NCBI GenBank assembly: GCA_030374735.1
Contig: JASCIV010000055.1
Coordinates: forward strand, 1-57,458
Direction of reading: 5' to 3'
Source of the DNA: Gracilaria caudata
Lineage: Eukaryota; Rhodophyta; Florideophyceae; Gracilariales; Gracilariaceae
DNA: 57,458 nucleotides
This document shows, piece by piece, positions 21,147 through 31,488 of this stretch. Each line of letters opens with the position of its first letter. The stretch's first letter is position 1. The notes below the pieces were generated by a model that ran no database searches, had not been told where the DNA came from, and saw nothing but the letters and a program-made list of their open reading frames with translations. The translations under genes and the position numbers were made by a program.

Positions 21147-21605
21147 ATGACGCAGCAGTACGGTGCGTTCATCGCGCCGCTTCCTTTGCTCTCGCGTACC
21201 GTGCATGCGCCGCTACAAGCATGCATTCCACGCCGCAGCCTGGTGCCACGCGCGCGCCGAGGCGCTCGTTCGTCGGTGCTCATGTCGTCCACCAAGCCGC
21301 CAGAGACGCCGGAGGGCGCCAAACCGGCGTCCGGCCGGCTCGACAGCTCGCGCTACTGGCAGGGGGACTGGATCTGTGTGGACTGCGGATACACGTACAA
21401 GCCGGGGCGCAAAGTGAAATTCGAGGATCTGCCGGGGTCGTGGAAGTGCCCGCAGTGCAATGCGCCGAAGAGGAGGTTCGCGAAGAAGGCGGGCGATTAC
21501 ATTGCCGAGACGTCGGGCACGTCCAACCTGCCCATCCTGCTGTTCTCGCTGGTCGGGCTGTTGGCCACCGTGCTGTTCGGAATTTGGGCGAGCTACAACT
21601 TGTAA
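21147..21605 (+). CDS. RBD1: plastid-targeted membrane-anchored rubredoxin
   Basis: A small iron protein of the RubA/RBD1 family, which in cyanobacteria, algae and plants is needed for assembly or accumulation of photosystems. The open frame begins at 21054; I prefer the ATG at 21147, giving 152 residues with an N-terminal leader MTQQYGAFIAPLPLL rich in basic and hydroxylated residues, with an early Phe as in red-algal transit peptides. The rubredoxin domain has both iron-binding Cys pairs: CVDCGYTY and CPQCNAPKRRF. A C-terminal hydrophobic segment (LPILLFSLVGLLATVLFGI) anchors it in the thylakoid. Length and order match the family. It is transcribed divergently from the membrane-protein pair. 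No intron is seen. Confidence 0.93.
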   Translation: MTQQYGAFIAPLPLLSRTVHAPLQACIPRRSLVPRARRGARSSVLMSSTKPPETPEGAKPASGRLDSSRYWQGDWICVDCGYTYKPGRKVKFEDLPGSWKCPQCNAPKRRFAKKAGDYIAETSGTSNLPILLFSLVGLLATVLFGIWASYNL

Positions 21606-21772
21606 AGCGAAACCTGCGATCTCTGTCGTAGATGTCATGTCGTCAAAATGTCAGCGCGCCTGCTCGGCGCGATGCGCGCGCCGTGGAGGTGCAGCGCGCC
21701 AGCACGGCAGCGGCGACAAATTGAGCCGTTTCGGAAAGCGCGTCGCCACCCAAATGGCGCCGCGTCCGTTTC

Positions 21773-21800
21773 ACGTGCCGTGCCAAATCAAACGGCACGT
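21773..21800. promoter_or_regulatory. inverted repeat between rubredoxin and the next gene
   Basis: ACGTGCCGT at 21773-21781 and ACGGCACGT at 21792-21800 are exact reverse complements with a 10-base spacer. It contains CACGTG, the core of E-box/G-box-like sites. It lies 168 bp after the rubredoxin stop and about 310 bp before the next start, so it could be a 3' structure or a promoter site. Function is unproven. Confidence 0.5.
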
Positions 21801-22112
21801 CATAGCTCCCCGCGCGTCGCCAGTCTGCTCGCTTTCTTCCGCGCGTGCGCGCTTCGCGCCCGACGTAACGGCCGCCGTGTCTCGTCGCGCCATACAGCGC
21901 GCTTTCGTCGGGGCGCCCGTTACGATCTGCATGGCTCTCCTCGCTCCGCTTAAATTGCGTCGCCGTCTTGACGGCGCGACACCGCCGTCCCCGCCCTGAC
22001 CCAGCCACAACGCCAACCCCTCCATACCACCCCGTTGTTTAACTATTCTTCCTGCATCGCGACTCCCCAGCCTCCCTTCGAACGCCCTCGTGCTGGCGTC
22101 TTTCGCCTCGCC

Positions 22113-24401
22113 ATGCGCTTATTTGCGTGCTTCACTCGTTCCAATGCGGTAGATTCGCCACCTCGCCAGTCCTCGGACGTTTCCTCCGAACGCAAGGTTC
22201 ACACGCCGAAGCCCCATGACGTCTTCGTCCCGACTTCCATCCCCGAACTTCATCCGGAATATGCGCATGCCGAACCGTATCGTTTCGCGGCGAGGACCCA
22301 AAGCGCACGCCTACTCGTCGAGAAGCAACGTGAAGCGCAAGCGCTGTCCATGTCACCCCACCGTCAGACCCCATTGGAAGAGCAAGCTATTGTCGTCAGA
22401 GGGCCTACCTACAGCGCAAAGAAAGTCGCCGCTGTACATCCCGTTTCTCCGGTCACCCCAATAGCCGCCGCAAAGGCACCTCGTCCTGTGTCTCTCAAGG
22501 TCGAGAGCCCAACCACCGCCGATGAGAACTACGTCGACAGCGACGACTCAACTGGTCCGCGCGACGAAAACGCTGATGTCAACCGATCCCGCTCATCCCC
22601 GCGTTCGGCGCGTCGCAAGCCATCCACTTCGAGCACCGCTTTGAGTCCACCGAGGTCCAAATCCAAGAGCAGGTCAAGGTCGAAGAAGGGTCGGAAGATG
22701 TCTGTCACCGAGTCTAAATCCAATTCATTCCGCATTCGCTCCAAATCAAGCAAGTCCTTCAAGCATAGCAAACGGAGAACGCCAACCCACAAGCGTAACA
22801 ACTCTGACCCGTACGGCTCCGTTTCAGACATTGCCGCGTCAGAGTCCATATCTCGACTCCCGGGATCTACAACCAATTCAACCATCCCGTCTCCTCCTGG
22901 TTCGGAGTTTGAGTCTCACCATGATACATCCTTCATTGCAGATCATATCAAACCGCATCTGGATAATACGCCCGCAGAGCTACTGGAGCCCATCCGCGTT
23001 CCCCGAATGAGCGCCGCCTTTCACACGAAGCGTTCAGGATCCCCGGTCATCTCAACCGATTCATGGGGGCCACAGGATTCCTCGTCACAGCGCCGCTATG
23101 AGGACGTAGAAGGTGACTCTTCCTCTGGTCTCATATCCGTTCCGCCCGTTGGCAAGCAAGCGGTTGTGCACAAGGCCAATTATCCTTCAAGAGCACCAGA
23201 GCTCCCTTCTTATGCCCCCCCATCTCCTTTGCATACTTCCTCCCCGAGTGTGTCCAACCGAGTGCGCTCGAAGCGCAAGAGTAAGCCGTACGTACTCTCA
23301 AACTCGGATTCAGATCAAGCCCTACCTCTCGAGGAAGCCGTGCCTCCCGCGGAACTGCCGATCGATCAATTCCCATTGTCGAAGTCTAGGCGATCGATCA
23401 TGTCCAATGACCCCGCTCCCACAAGGGAGATTCCGAGGATAGTGCAAGCGGCAGCTCGTGATCGCATTCGCTCAGACGAGTCGTTCCCACCAACAGTACC
23501 ACAGCGAGCTCAGGCAGGCAATCAGCCGCAGAGCATTATGCGTCGTGCTTCTTCTGGGAAACGCAAAACGGTCAGTTTCCACACCGCAGCCCCAACCATA
23601 ATTGAGCCCAATCTGCGCGCTCCAAGTTATTCCGTGCCGCGAGATGCTGTCCTTTCGAGGGAGGAAGTGCGACCGGAGGTTCCAGCCAGACTTGCGCCTG
23701 CTCTGCGAAAGACTCGTGATTCCATGAGGTTTGCATCTTCTTCACTTCCACGCACTTATGACAGTCGCGATGATCTTTCTCTGCAACGGGAAGAGGATTC
23801 CGACGCGCAAGACTCTATGATACGATCATATTCAGCACGAGCTCTGACCGCGAAGGAATCTACCTCACAGCCAGACTTCACACGACCGGAAGCCCTTCAG
23901 ACTGGTGGCTCGCGAACCACCCAGGCGAGGATGAGGACCAGCACCTCTGCAACACTAGTCGAAGACAGTTTGGTCGCAAACGACAGGAGCATGAGCGACT
24001 TCAGCGCCGGTTCCGATGAAAGTTTCATCGCGAGAGCCTCTCGACGGATGTCAACTCGGGTGGTCAAGGATCGTGAAGAGCTTCGTGAAGCATCAAAGCG
24101 CCAGTCTAGGGCTGTTGCGGCGGCAATGGCGTCACAAATTCGTGGAGTACCGAAGAGTGCTATGCTTGCGTTTTCGGAGAACGATGTTGTTTTGGCCGAC
24201 AGCTTTAATGAGGACGATGATTCCTCTAGTCGCATTTCGCTCAGGAGGAAGTCGAGACAGGTGAAGAGCGTGCAACTCCCATCTATTAAAACTGGGGTAG
24301 TCCCGAAGCCACCCCCGCCACCGCCGTTCGCACCCCCTCCATCTCGAGTCAGGAGTGTGAGGGTCCCTCCCCCACCACCGGTATCCCCGTTGCCTCATTA
24401 G
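22113..24401 (+). CDS. disordered Ser/Arg/Pro-rich protein of unknown function
   Basis: An intact frame open from 22035. I place the start at the ATG of MRLFACFTRSNAVDS (22113), giving about 762 residues, because the preceding 26 codons look like leader DNA; the upstream ATG at 22035 remains possible. The protein has no recognisable fold. It is rich in Ser, Arg, Pro and Lys, with an RS-type stretch (SKSRSRSKKGRKMS) near residue 190, many Ser-Pro and Arg-x-x-Ser sites that look like phosphorylation targets, and a proline-rich C-terminus (PKPPPPPPFAPPPS, VPPPPPVSPLPH) of the kind bound by SH3, WW or profilin partners. The Cys at residue 6 could be lipid-modified; that is only a guess. The long uninterrupted frame, with biased codon use like its rubredoxin neighbour, argues that it is a real gene. 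Confidence 0.75.
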   Translation: MRLFACFTRSNAVDSPPRQSSDVSSERKVHTPKPHDVFVPTSIPELHPEYAHAEPYRFAARTQSARLLVEKQREAQALSMSPHRQTPLEEQAIVVRGPTYSAKKVAAVHPVSPVTPIAAAKAPRPVSLKVESPTTADENYVDSDDSTGPRDENADVNRSRSSPRSARRKPSTSSTALSPPRSKSKSRSRSKKGRKMSVTESKSNSFRIRSKSSKSFKHSKRRTPTHKRNNSDPYGSVSDIAASESISRLPGSTTNSTIPSPPGSEFESHHDTSFIADHIKPHLDNTPAELLEPIRVPRMSAAFHTKRSGSPVISTDSWGPQDSSSQRRYEDVEGDSSSGLISVPPVGKQAVVHKANYPSRAPELPSYAPPSPLHTSSPSVSNRVRSKRKSKPYVLSNSDSDQALPLEEAVPPAELPIDQFPLSKSRRSIMSNDPAPTREIPRIVQAAARDRIRSDESFPPTVPQRAQAGNQPQSIMRRASSGKRKTVSFHTAAPTIIEPNLRAPSYSVPRDAVLSREEVRPEVPARLAPALRKTRDSMRFASSSLPRTYDSRDDLSLQREEDSDAQDSMIRSYSARALTAKESTSQPDFTRPEALQTGGSRTTQARMRTSTSATLVEDSLVANDRSMSDFSAGSDESFIARASRRMSTRVVKDREELREASKRQSRAVAAAMASQIRGVPKSAMLAFSENDVVLADSFNEDDDSSSRISLRRKSRQVKSVQLPSIKTGVVPKPPPPPPFAPPPSRVRSVRVPPPPPVSPLPH

Positions 24402-25640
24402 GTCAAGGCTGGCTGGTAAGACTTTTTGCATTATGCTGCTCCGAGGGTGTAGAAAGTATGGACATTAACGTGCACAACACATGACCGGACTGCAAAGAGA
24501 GCAATTTCTTTTTCCGTTGTATCTGAGAATCTTGTTAAAGCTGATACTTTGTACGTTTGCCAATTGGGCATCTGTGTATTCACGGTGTACGAAGTACGTT
24601 TTGGTACGGTTCGTTTTTGCTGGTATAGGTGGTGTCGTTCCTATGCGATATTGTAATCAAGTACGAAATCTGCGTCGCGGAGCAGCCGTCAACCGCTCAA
24701 ACACTTCAAAAAGGAAGAGTTCAGAATTACCTTTGCTACGAAGAAAGGTAAAGACGATTCCAAAAGCGAAATGTTGTGTAAGAAGAAAACGACCGATTCG
24801 CTACATTCCTCGCGCGATATTGCTCAGTTTGCGCATCTGAACCTCTCCCGCCGGAAAGCGTATAACACTTCCCTGCCTCAGAATCTGGTGTAGTTCAAGA
24901 GGTTACACGCTTTCCTAAGCTCATTCTGCCCTTATCGCTCGAAACGTAAAGCAGAAAGCCCTCGAAGAGCCAACAAAATTATGCAGCGAATAGAAGCCAA
25001 ACCTCAAATCCACTTCTATCCGCGGTTCATCTGGAGCAAAAGATGTTACAGCCGCTCCATCGAAACCGAAGAAAGCGAAACAGAATCCATTTTCGTTGTT
25101 GGAAAGGTTGTTGATTCGCAACGACCCCGCATGTCGCCCAGCATTCCCTGAATGCGGCACAACGGGAACAGGACAAGAGGATGTCGAGGTGCTGAGATCT
25201 CAAGAAGATCTGTTCATTTTTCGGGAAGCATTGGACATATAGGGAGAGCTGCAGAGTCTGACATTGGTTTCGAAGGCGCATCCACGGGTAGAAATTCGCC
25301 GTCGAGAAAGCGGCCGTCTGGGGAATTCCATGATCTAGAGTGAAGTTCTTCGAGTCTGCCAGCAGTCACCTTATGCACGAAGAAAAGGAAAAGGAGGATG
25401 AACGAAAAGGAGGAGGAACGAGCGCCCGCCAGATCAAATTCTAGTATTGAGCGATCCGCTTTTGTGGTTACCTCTATCTGTAAAGGAATACTTCTGGACG
25501 AACTTGCTGTCGTGAAGGCCAGAGTTCAAAACGGAAAGCATAAAGAGAAATGAGAGAAACAGATTGTGATTACGTGCGTTCTAGGAGAAATGCATGATGA
25601 TTATTATTCTCTCGTGGGGAAGAACTCCCGTCGTTAGCTG
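24402..25640. other. no supported gene
   Basis: A 119-codon plus frame at 24481-24840 and short frames on both strands show no motif. Parts of 24840-25340 look faintly protein-like in several frames and may be old element DNA upstream of the LINE tail that starts near 25640. Confidence 0.4.
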
Positions 25641-25651
25641 AACGACGCAAT

Positions 25652-26182
25652 TTGCCTCGGCAAGATTTGATTAGTTTGATAAGACGCGAGACGCTGGTAC
25701 CAAGTCACTGCGGAATTGAACAAAATGAGCGAGTTGACAAACTTGCATGGTCCGGTCTTCTACTCTCTGTAGAAGACCAATCCAAAGTTCCCGTGGATAT
25801 GTTGGATGTTCGGGCTGCGTTGAAAACGAAACAGAAAAGCAAGCCGCTTCTTGATGGTCATGGGACGCCTGAAAACGACGACAGAATGTTGAGAAAAAGC
25901 GAAGTCACACTAGCGCAGTACTACACTGGCCATGTTCCACGGAACATTCCGTCGCTCCACCCGGTGGCATCGGGTATGGCGAAAAAAGTGTCGCGTTGCA
26001 CATGTGGGACTAATGTCAAGAAAGATACCGATCATGTTGTTTTCAGGTGCCGGTTCACCCACTCCTCGCGTCGTTTGCTGCTCCGAGCTTTGCCGCGTGC
26101 CGCAAAGAACTCTGTATCCGTTATGTATCGACAGTTTCCAAAAAAGTTCTTGGCCTTTCTGCAGAGAGAAAGCCTTATTTAG
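25652..26182 (+). pseudogene. 3' end of a LINE (RNase H tail), 5'-truncated
   Basis: A 176-codon frame with the last part of a LINE-type RNase H (VPSHCGIEQNERVDKLAWSG, as in VPSHxGIxxNExxDxLA of non-LTR elements), followed by the C-terminal Cys/His region (RCTCGTNVKKDTDHVVFRC). It ends FLAFLQRESLI and stop. The upstream RT is missing, as expected for a 5'-truncated copy. A short 3' end with AATAAAG follows. Confidence 0.75.
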
Positions 26183-26345
26183 CGGCTTTACTTCAGTCTA
26201 GTAATTGAAGGCTGTTGTCCAAAATAAAGAAGACGCGAGCCACAGAAGTTCTTGGCCTTTCTTTCTCAAGAGAGAAAGCTTTGTATGAAGCTTTACAGTA
26301 GTTTAGTAATAGAAAACTACCAGTCCACAATAAAGAAGAAGGCTT
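26140..26345 (+). repeat. two tandem LINE 3' ends
   Basis: About 95 bases beginning AGTTCTTGGCCTTTCT (near 26144) recur from about 26248, both running through a stop, a GTCTAGTAAT or GTTTAGTAAT block and a tail AATAAAGAAG. The second copy is a 3' stub of the same family joined head to tail to the first. Confidence 0.75.
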
Positions 26346-26520
26346 CCTGACGAAGCCCAACGAGAACCTTGTCTAGGCGCCTTTGCCTGCCTGCTCTACG
26401 CAATCGTCAACGTCTTGCTGTTAGAGACATTATTCAAAAATGGCCTGAGAAGGTACTGGCCTTTGTTGTGAAAGAGCGTTTCTTTGACCGGAAGCGCTTT
26501 ATGCTATGCCGAAATTAGGC
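26346..26520 (+). pseudogene. third LINE 3' fragment
   Basis: Reads RQRLAVRDIIQKWPEKVLAF then VKERFFDRKRFMLCRN and stop, matching the last residues of the copy at 25652-26182 (FPKKFLAFLQRESLI). It follows directly on the second stub, so three related ends lie in a row. Confidence 0.5.
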
Positions 26521-26934
26521 TAGGATACCCACAATTAGAAAGAGAGAAGCCGACGCAAAATCTTTCGCGGTCGTCGGGAGTACCGACAAGAGTCGCTTAG
26601 AGATTTAATAGTGGAAGCCATCAACCACAAACAAATAGCTGTGCTTTGCACTCATTGGGCTTCGGCAAGAAAGTACTGAGTCTCATAAGTGCTTTCGACT
26701 GTAGAAGGGTTTCACGACCGACGCTTATCGCCTTCTTCTTTCCACTTCTCACTTTATTCAACCTCTGGAGACTGTCAGCGGAGGGGTCCCCAGTCAAGAA
26801 GCTACATCACATGTGAAGCTTTCGTACACCAACTATCTGAACCAGGCGCACAGGTATGGACAACAGCGTGGTTCCTCGGCGAGCGATCGACGGGGTTGGC
26901 GGAACTAGTTCTCGACTGGCGAACGTTGAACAAC

Positions 26935-27414
26935 TTACCTTGAAACAGTCTCATTAGCAGTAGAAGCCCATGGGCCGAAGACATGGAGGCCTGAGCTCGT
27001 CGTGCACTTTTGCTGCGACGAAGGAGCATTACAAACATCTAACATATGCTTTGGAACTGTGACATGATCGCTGAGAGGTACACGCAGCCCGAATTTTGCG
27101 AGCTTATCGACACGTTCAGTTTCTTCAGTCACAATGGCTCTTCTTCATATGAGCACATAAGCCTAATTACGACTTACTAAGTGTTGGCCTCCGTTGGAGA
27201 CTCGACCGCAGATCCGTTTCGCTTCCCCAAAGGTAAGGGAAGACAGCCACAGCACGTGAAGGCGGATCGGATGTGCCCCACAACGACTCGGAATCCAAGC
27301 ATCGATGACTTCGTTCTCAACGCTAAGGGCATTCTTAGCGGTTTGCCCAAATCCCAAAAAAAGAGCAACGTGTACTGTTTTGGTTGGCAGACTTACGCCG
27401 CTGATCATAGTCAA
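26935..27414 (-). pseudogene. LINE RNase H fragment, opposite orientation
   Basis: The segment at 26935-27132 reads ERVDKLAKFGLRVPLSDHVT and VPKHMLDV, close to NERVDKLAWSGLLLSVEDQS and VPVDMLDV of the plus-strand copy at 25652. The upstream part (27163-27414) includes SVENEVIDAWI, and DNA around 27285-27335 resembles 31160-31205. In-frame stops and shifts separate the parts. The two LINE relics face each other. Confidence 0.6.
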
Positions 27415-27503
27415 TTACTCCAGCAACAGTGTGCAAAATGGTAACCGTCCCAAACCCTCCAGCCGAAAGCCTTTATCTGGAAGCATAGTGGCTTCCTGAG
27501 ACA

Positions 27504-28770
27504 ATGTCCTTCACATCATCGTCGTCATCAGGTGACAAAGATTTCAATCACGCCATGGTTACCCTTCTCTTCGCAGCACAATACCAAATTCAAAAACCTC
27601 CAAAACAAAGACGTCAACATAAGCCCAATCGCAATGGCATCGAAAACCGCCACATCAATCGCCCGCAAGGTGCTGTGCAAATTGGTAATGATTACTTTTG
27701 TCGCCAGACATTGAGACTCTTGATATTCAGCATTAAAGAGTTTGGAAGAAGATATTCCGTAACAAGACCAATTTACGAAGGAGTCCGAAACAAGCTTTGT
27801 GAAGCAAAAGACTTTTTCTGCAACTATCAGACTCTTCTAAGAGACTTGGAGCAACAACGGATTATAAACTTACTTTGGCTTTCTTCATGCTTAGTTTTGG
27901 AGTGGCTGCAAATCAATTAATATCTTATATACGATTTCACGAACCCGCACTGCTGTTGACACTTAATACATTTAGTCGCACGGTCATTGAATGCTTTAAG
28001 GATGAGTATTTGTTGCGTCCAAACGAATCCTAACTGTTTAAAATAGAGAAGACTTTTTACAGCTCGGCTTTCCGATATGTATAGCTGCCGTTGATTTTTC
28101 AGGTTGGGAGTGGCGTAATTGCCCAATTGGCTGGCATGGGCAGCATATGGGAAAGGAAGGAAAGCCTATGCTACGGATGGAGGAAGTCTGTGATGATCGT
28201 CTTCGTATTTGGCACATGATGTTCGGACCACCTGAAGCAAAGAACGACATATCAATTATGTCACAAATTTCTTTATTCAATGACATTCGAAACGGCAAAT
28301 GGCCTCCACTGAGGCCAAATGCATCGATATCTGGCTCTTCTATTACGTGGCATTACTATCTTGCTGATGGAATATATTCTAGGTATCGCCTGTTTGCAAA
28401 ACCACACCCAGATCCAAAAACCCGAAAAGAAAAGCTTTACACAGCTGGTCATAGCTCCGCAAGGAAAGCGGTTGAACAGGTTTTTGGTTGTATGTATGGC
28501 AAGTTTCAAATACTCGACAGACCTGCCCGCCTTGCGAGTAAGTACGATTTGAATAATATTGTTCTTTGCTGCGCAATACTGCACAATATGATTGCGGAAG
28601 AGCGTTCGTACAGTGGTACAGCCAAGTTCAGGCTTTGTGAGTCTGAGCTGCAAACAGTGGCTATAAGGTATGACACTGTCGCTCATCCTAATTGTAGTTA
28701 TGAACAGGATGAGGTTTGGAGGACCCTGTTGGATTCTACGGAGAACCTGGTCGATCACATTAGGTTATGA
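27504..28770 (+). pseudogene. Harbinger-type (plant-transposase family) DDE transposase, broken
   Basis: The N-terminal part, from MSFTSSSSSGDKDFN at 27504, contains FGRRYSVTRPIYEGVRNKL, the usual start of this family. Further on, TFSRTVIECFKDEYLLRPNE ends in a TAA near 28030. After a shift the core begins GFPICIAAVDFSGWEWRNC and continues in a long frame (28147-28770) with GKEGKPMLRMEEV, FGPPEAKNDISIM, YYLADGIY, ARKAVEQVFG and CCAILHNMI. Thus the Asp, Asp and Glu of the catalytic triad are all present, but the N-terminal half is interrupted by a stop and at least one shift. It converges with the trihelix-like ORF at 28839-29888, the normal two-gene layout. I could not find terminal inverted repeats. 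Confidence 0.85.
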
Positions 28771-28838
28771 AACGCTTTAATGGATAATTTCTGTAATAGC
28801 CATGGTAACAGTGATACATGATTGTAGCATTATATTTC

Positions 28839-29888
28839 TTACGCCCGTCGGGCTTCAGTGCTTTCGTGAAAATTGTTTCCAGTGGACAGTTCTAACAAAG
28901 TCTCTGCCGAGGCCTTCTCAGAGCTATCAGAGTAGATCACGTGTGGAGTCGATTCGACTGTAGAAAGCTTTGACTTCTTTGCACTCTGAGGCTCACTGTC
29001 GTGGCGTTCCAGGCGTTTCAAGAGACGCTTTCGCATTTATCGTTCAATTGCATCCTTCTCTTCCTGAGCAATCAGAGATGTAGACGATAGAAGCTTCACT
29101 GTCATCTCCCAGTCCAGACGCTCTTGTTGCAAGGCCAGCTTCTGTTTCGCTAGAAGGGCCTTTTCTGAAACAGAGTTCCGCAGTAGTGTCTCAATTCAGT
29201 GCTTCGAATCAGCCACACTGTTCTTATTTACTTTGGCACGTTGACCCTTACTTGTCTCTTTTCTTTCTTCGTTTTTCTTAGCCTTTGCTGCCTTGGTTCC
29301 CATCGGGCGCTCCGGTTCCACCTCTTTTCCAACTCCACATGCCTGCAGCATCGTAGTTTGGGCGTTTAAAAATTGGAACGGCATCTTGTACTTGAACGGC
29401 TTGCTCACATGATAGTGTGGGTTTCGAACACATTCATACAAGTGAGAGATAGAATTACTCCCGTCGCTGTACAACAGCTCACCACAACGTACTAGTGCAT
29501 CGTCGTCAGGATTTCCTGTTAGCTTCATGGCGATAACTCTGTCATAACACGCTTTGAAACGAGTGCATTCAGCTCTGATCTTGTCCCAAAATTTACGGCA
29601 TCCATCTGCAGACCTTCCATCCCACCTCCTTCGATCGAATCTACAGCCAGATTTCTCCAGAGTGCACGCCTCGTTTGGCCTTCCATTGTCCTTGATGAAT
29701 ATAGCCCTGATGCGTCTTCCGTGCTCTGCTGCCGACAGGCTTGATCCTACAGTTGGATCAGTTGAAGCAGCGGCAGCAGCGCGAACAAGAGCCGTAGTTT
29801 CTTCCTCATTCCACATCAAGTTCTTCCCTCTCCCCCCACCAGCAGTAGTACTTCCTATCATTCCATCATGTCCATCCTTATTCGCCAT
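28839..29888 (-). pseudogene. trihelix/Myb-like companion protein of the Harbinger element
   Basis: Starts MANKDGHDGMIGSTT at 29888. The DNA-binding region has GRGKNLMWNEEETTALVRA and the tryptophan-spaced segment DGCRKFWDKIRAECTRFKAC, as in GT/trihelix proteins that bind subterminal sites with Harbinger transposases. After TGA at 29196 the product continues in a neighbouring frame as a coiled coil (EKALLAKQKLALQQERLDWE), then another stop, then MRKRLLKRLERHDSEPQSAK to 28839. So one shift and one stop break it. Its 3' end lies 69 bases from the transposase stop. Confidence 0.7.
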
Positions 29889-30329
29889 GTTGAACAGAAA
29901 ACCCTTCTTGCAAACCGTCCAATGCGCCCGATAAGTTCCGATCTGGCAAATACTGCAGTTCCGTGTCGCGCCTAGAAACTACTTGCATGGTTATATGCAC
30001 AAGAGTAGACCACGATGCTGTTTCGGTGTTCCCGCCATTGGGACTTTCCCTGCGTTTCATACTTGTAGACCTGTACAACACATCCAGAAGTATCGGATTG
30101 TGTCGAGCGGCAAAAGTAGATTGATACAGACGCGCCATGTACTCAGTAAAGAGAAAAGCGTTGCACGTTCCTTTCGATGCGGCGGAGCTCCCTCTGGGGT
30201 CAGGAGCTGCTCATAGCAGCACAATACCACAATTTCTGTACCCAGCTTAGTCGTACTATTCCAACAGCCCAACGACAATGACAAAAGTCCACTACGTAGC
30301 GATAGTAGGCCAAAAACGAGCGAAAGATG

Positions 30330-30840
30330 TCCCACGAGCGCGTGCACGATTTCCGAAGAGCACGCACATAACGCTCCAAGAGCATTAAAACCAGGCGTCA
30401 AGGACACGCCGACGCGCCAAGGGCGCGCGGACGATGTGCCAAGAGCGGGCGAACGCGTAGAGCGGGAGGCCCACGCACCACAGAAAACGTACGAAGGGCG
30501 CTCGAACAACGCTCAAAGAGCGCGCGAACGACGCGCGGAGAGTGCAAAAACGACGCGTTAAGGGCGCGCGGACGACGCCTGAGGTGCACGGAATAGTACG
30601 CATTCAGACGCAAGACGCTTGAAAGCGCTGGAGTTTGGCCTACGGAGCCCAGCTCCAGGACGCGGGGAAGCGCAGGAGGCCGGAAGGCGCGGGACGGCCT
30701 GCTGCGCAGGACTGCTAGATCCCTGGGACGGCCGGAGGCGCAGGACGGCCGGAAGCGCAAGACGCACAAAGACGCAGGACTCCCGGGTGCGCCGAAGACA
30801 GGACTCCCGAAGGCGCAGGACGCCAGGAAGCGGCGGAGCG
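30330..30840. repeat. two adjacent GC-rich degenerate minisatellites
   Basis: From about 30390 to 30600 the words GCGCGCGGACGA, GCGCGCGAACGACGC and AAGAGCG recur at roughly 25-35-base steps. From about 30660 to 30830 GGCGCAGGAC, GGACGGCCGGA and GACTCCCG recur at roughly 15-20-base steps. The minus frames over this area are Arg/Ala/Ser/Pro repeats and look like shadows of the repeat. Confidence 0.6.
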
Positions 30841-30999
30841 TGACGTACGACGGTGGCGGGAAGGAGCGGAAGGACGGTGGGGCTGTATATGAGTTTGAGC
30901 TGTCTGGCCCAAAATGTGGTTGTTTTGGGGTGGCCTATATGTTTTAGACCGGTTTTTGGAAATTGGGCGAACGGGTACGGTGCACCCAAAAGTCAAAAT

Positions 31000-31488
31000 T
31001 GGACTAATCTGTTGGCTTTGAGATTTGCGCTGACCGGTAGGAACGCCCTAAGCTGGTGCAAAATTTTCGCCAAGCGCCACGCCTGCTTTGACTGCCTGCA
31101 CAAATTACCCTGGAGCATTAACAAGATAGCTTAGAAGTACGTGAATATGCGAATGACAATGACTTTGAATCCAGGCATCAATGACTTCGTTTTCAACGCT
31201 AGGCTGGTGCAAGACTGTCGCCAAGCGCTGCGCCTGCTTTGACTGCCTGCGCATAATTTAATTACCCTGAAGAATTAACAAGATGGCTTCAGAGTCCGTG
31301 AATATGCAAATGACTCTCCGGCTGAGGTAGACGAGACTTAGAACGGCTGCTGTCATCCCCGCTATTTCGGCTGTGAAAGAACAGACGTTGAAACCTGCTG
31401 GAAAAACGCTACTGTCGACAGATCCATTTCGTCTATCCCACACTTTATAAGCGCCTGCCTCCACCGTCTTGGGCTTCAAAAATCTCAT
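31000..31488 (-). pseudogene. LINE-type RNase H fragment
   Basis: On the minus strand 31258-31488 reads NGSVDSSVFPAGFNVC, then FTAEIAGMTAAVLSLVY and CIFTDSEAILLIL. This is the order of the first catalytic segment, the Glu helix and the TDS motif of RNase H in LINE elements, although the DG-S start is short. A second partial copy of the AILLxLQGN block follows within the tandem duplication. DNA near 31160-31205 resembles the LINE relic at 27285-27335 (shared SVENEVIDAWI reading). RT is not seen. Confidence 0.5.
31053..31310. repeat. diverged tandem duplication, period about 151 bp
   Basis: A block of about 110 bases beginning CTGGTGCAAAATTTTCGCC at 31053 recurs from 31204 as CTGGTGCAAGACTGTCGCC. 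Both end in a GTGAATATGCRAATGAC block. The unit falls in the minus-strand RNase H-like segment. Confidence 0.75.

Noticed and set aside
20861..21631. 256-codon plus-strand frame over the rubredoxin gene
   Set aside because: Same strand as rubredoxin but another phase; Ala/Arg/His-rich with no motif, while the rubredoxin frame has both Cys pairs and a membrane anchor.
27421..30250. Terminal inverted repeats of the Harbinger element at 27504-29888
   Set aside because: I compared the flanks by eye and found no convincing inverted match or TWA duplication, so no element borders are claimed.
30330..30840. CRISPR-like array
   Set aside because: Repeat units are degenerate, of variable length and without unique spacers; the DNA is eukaryotic. 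It is a GC-rich minisatellite.
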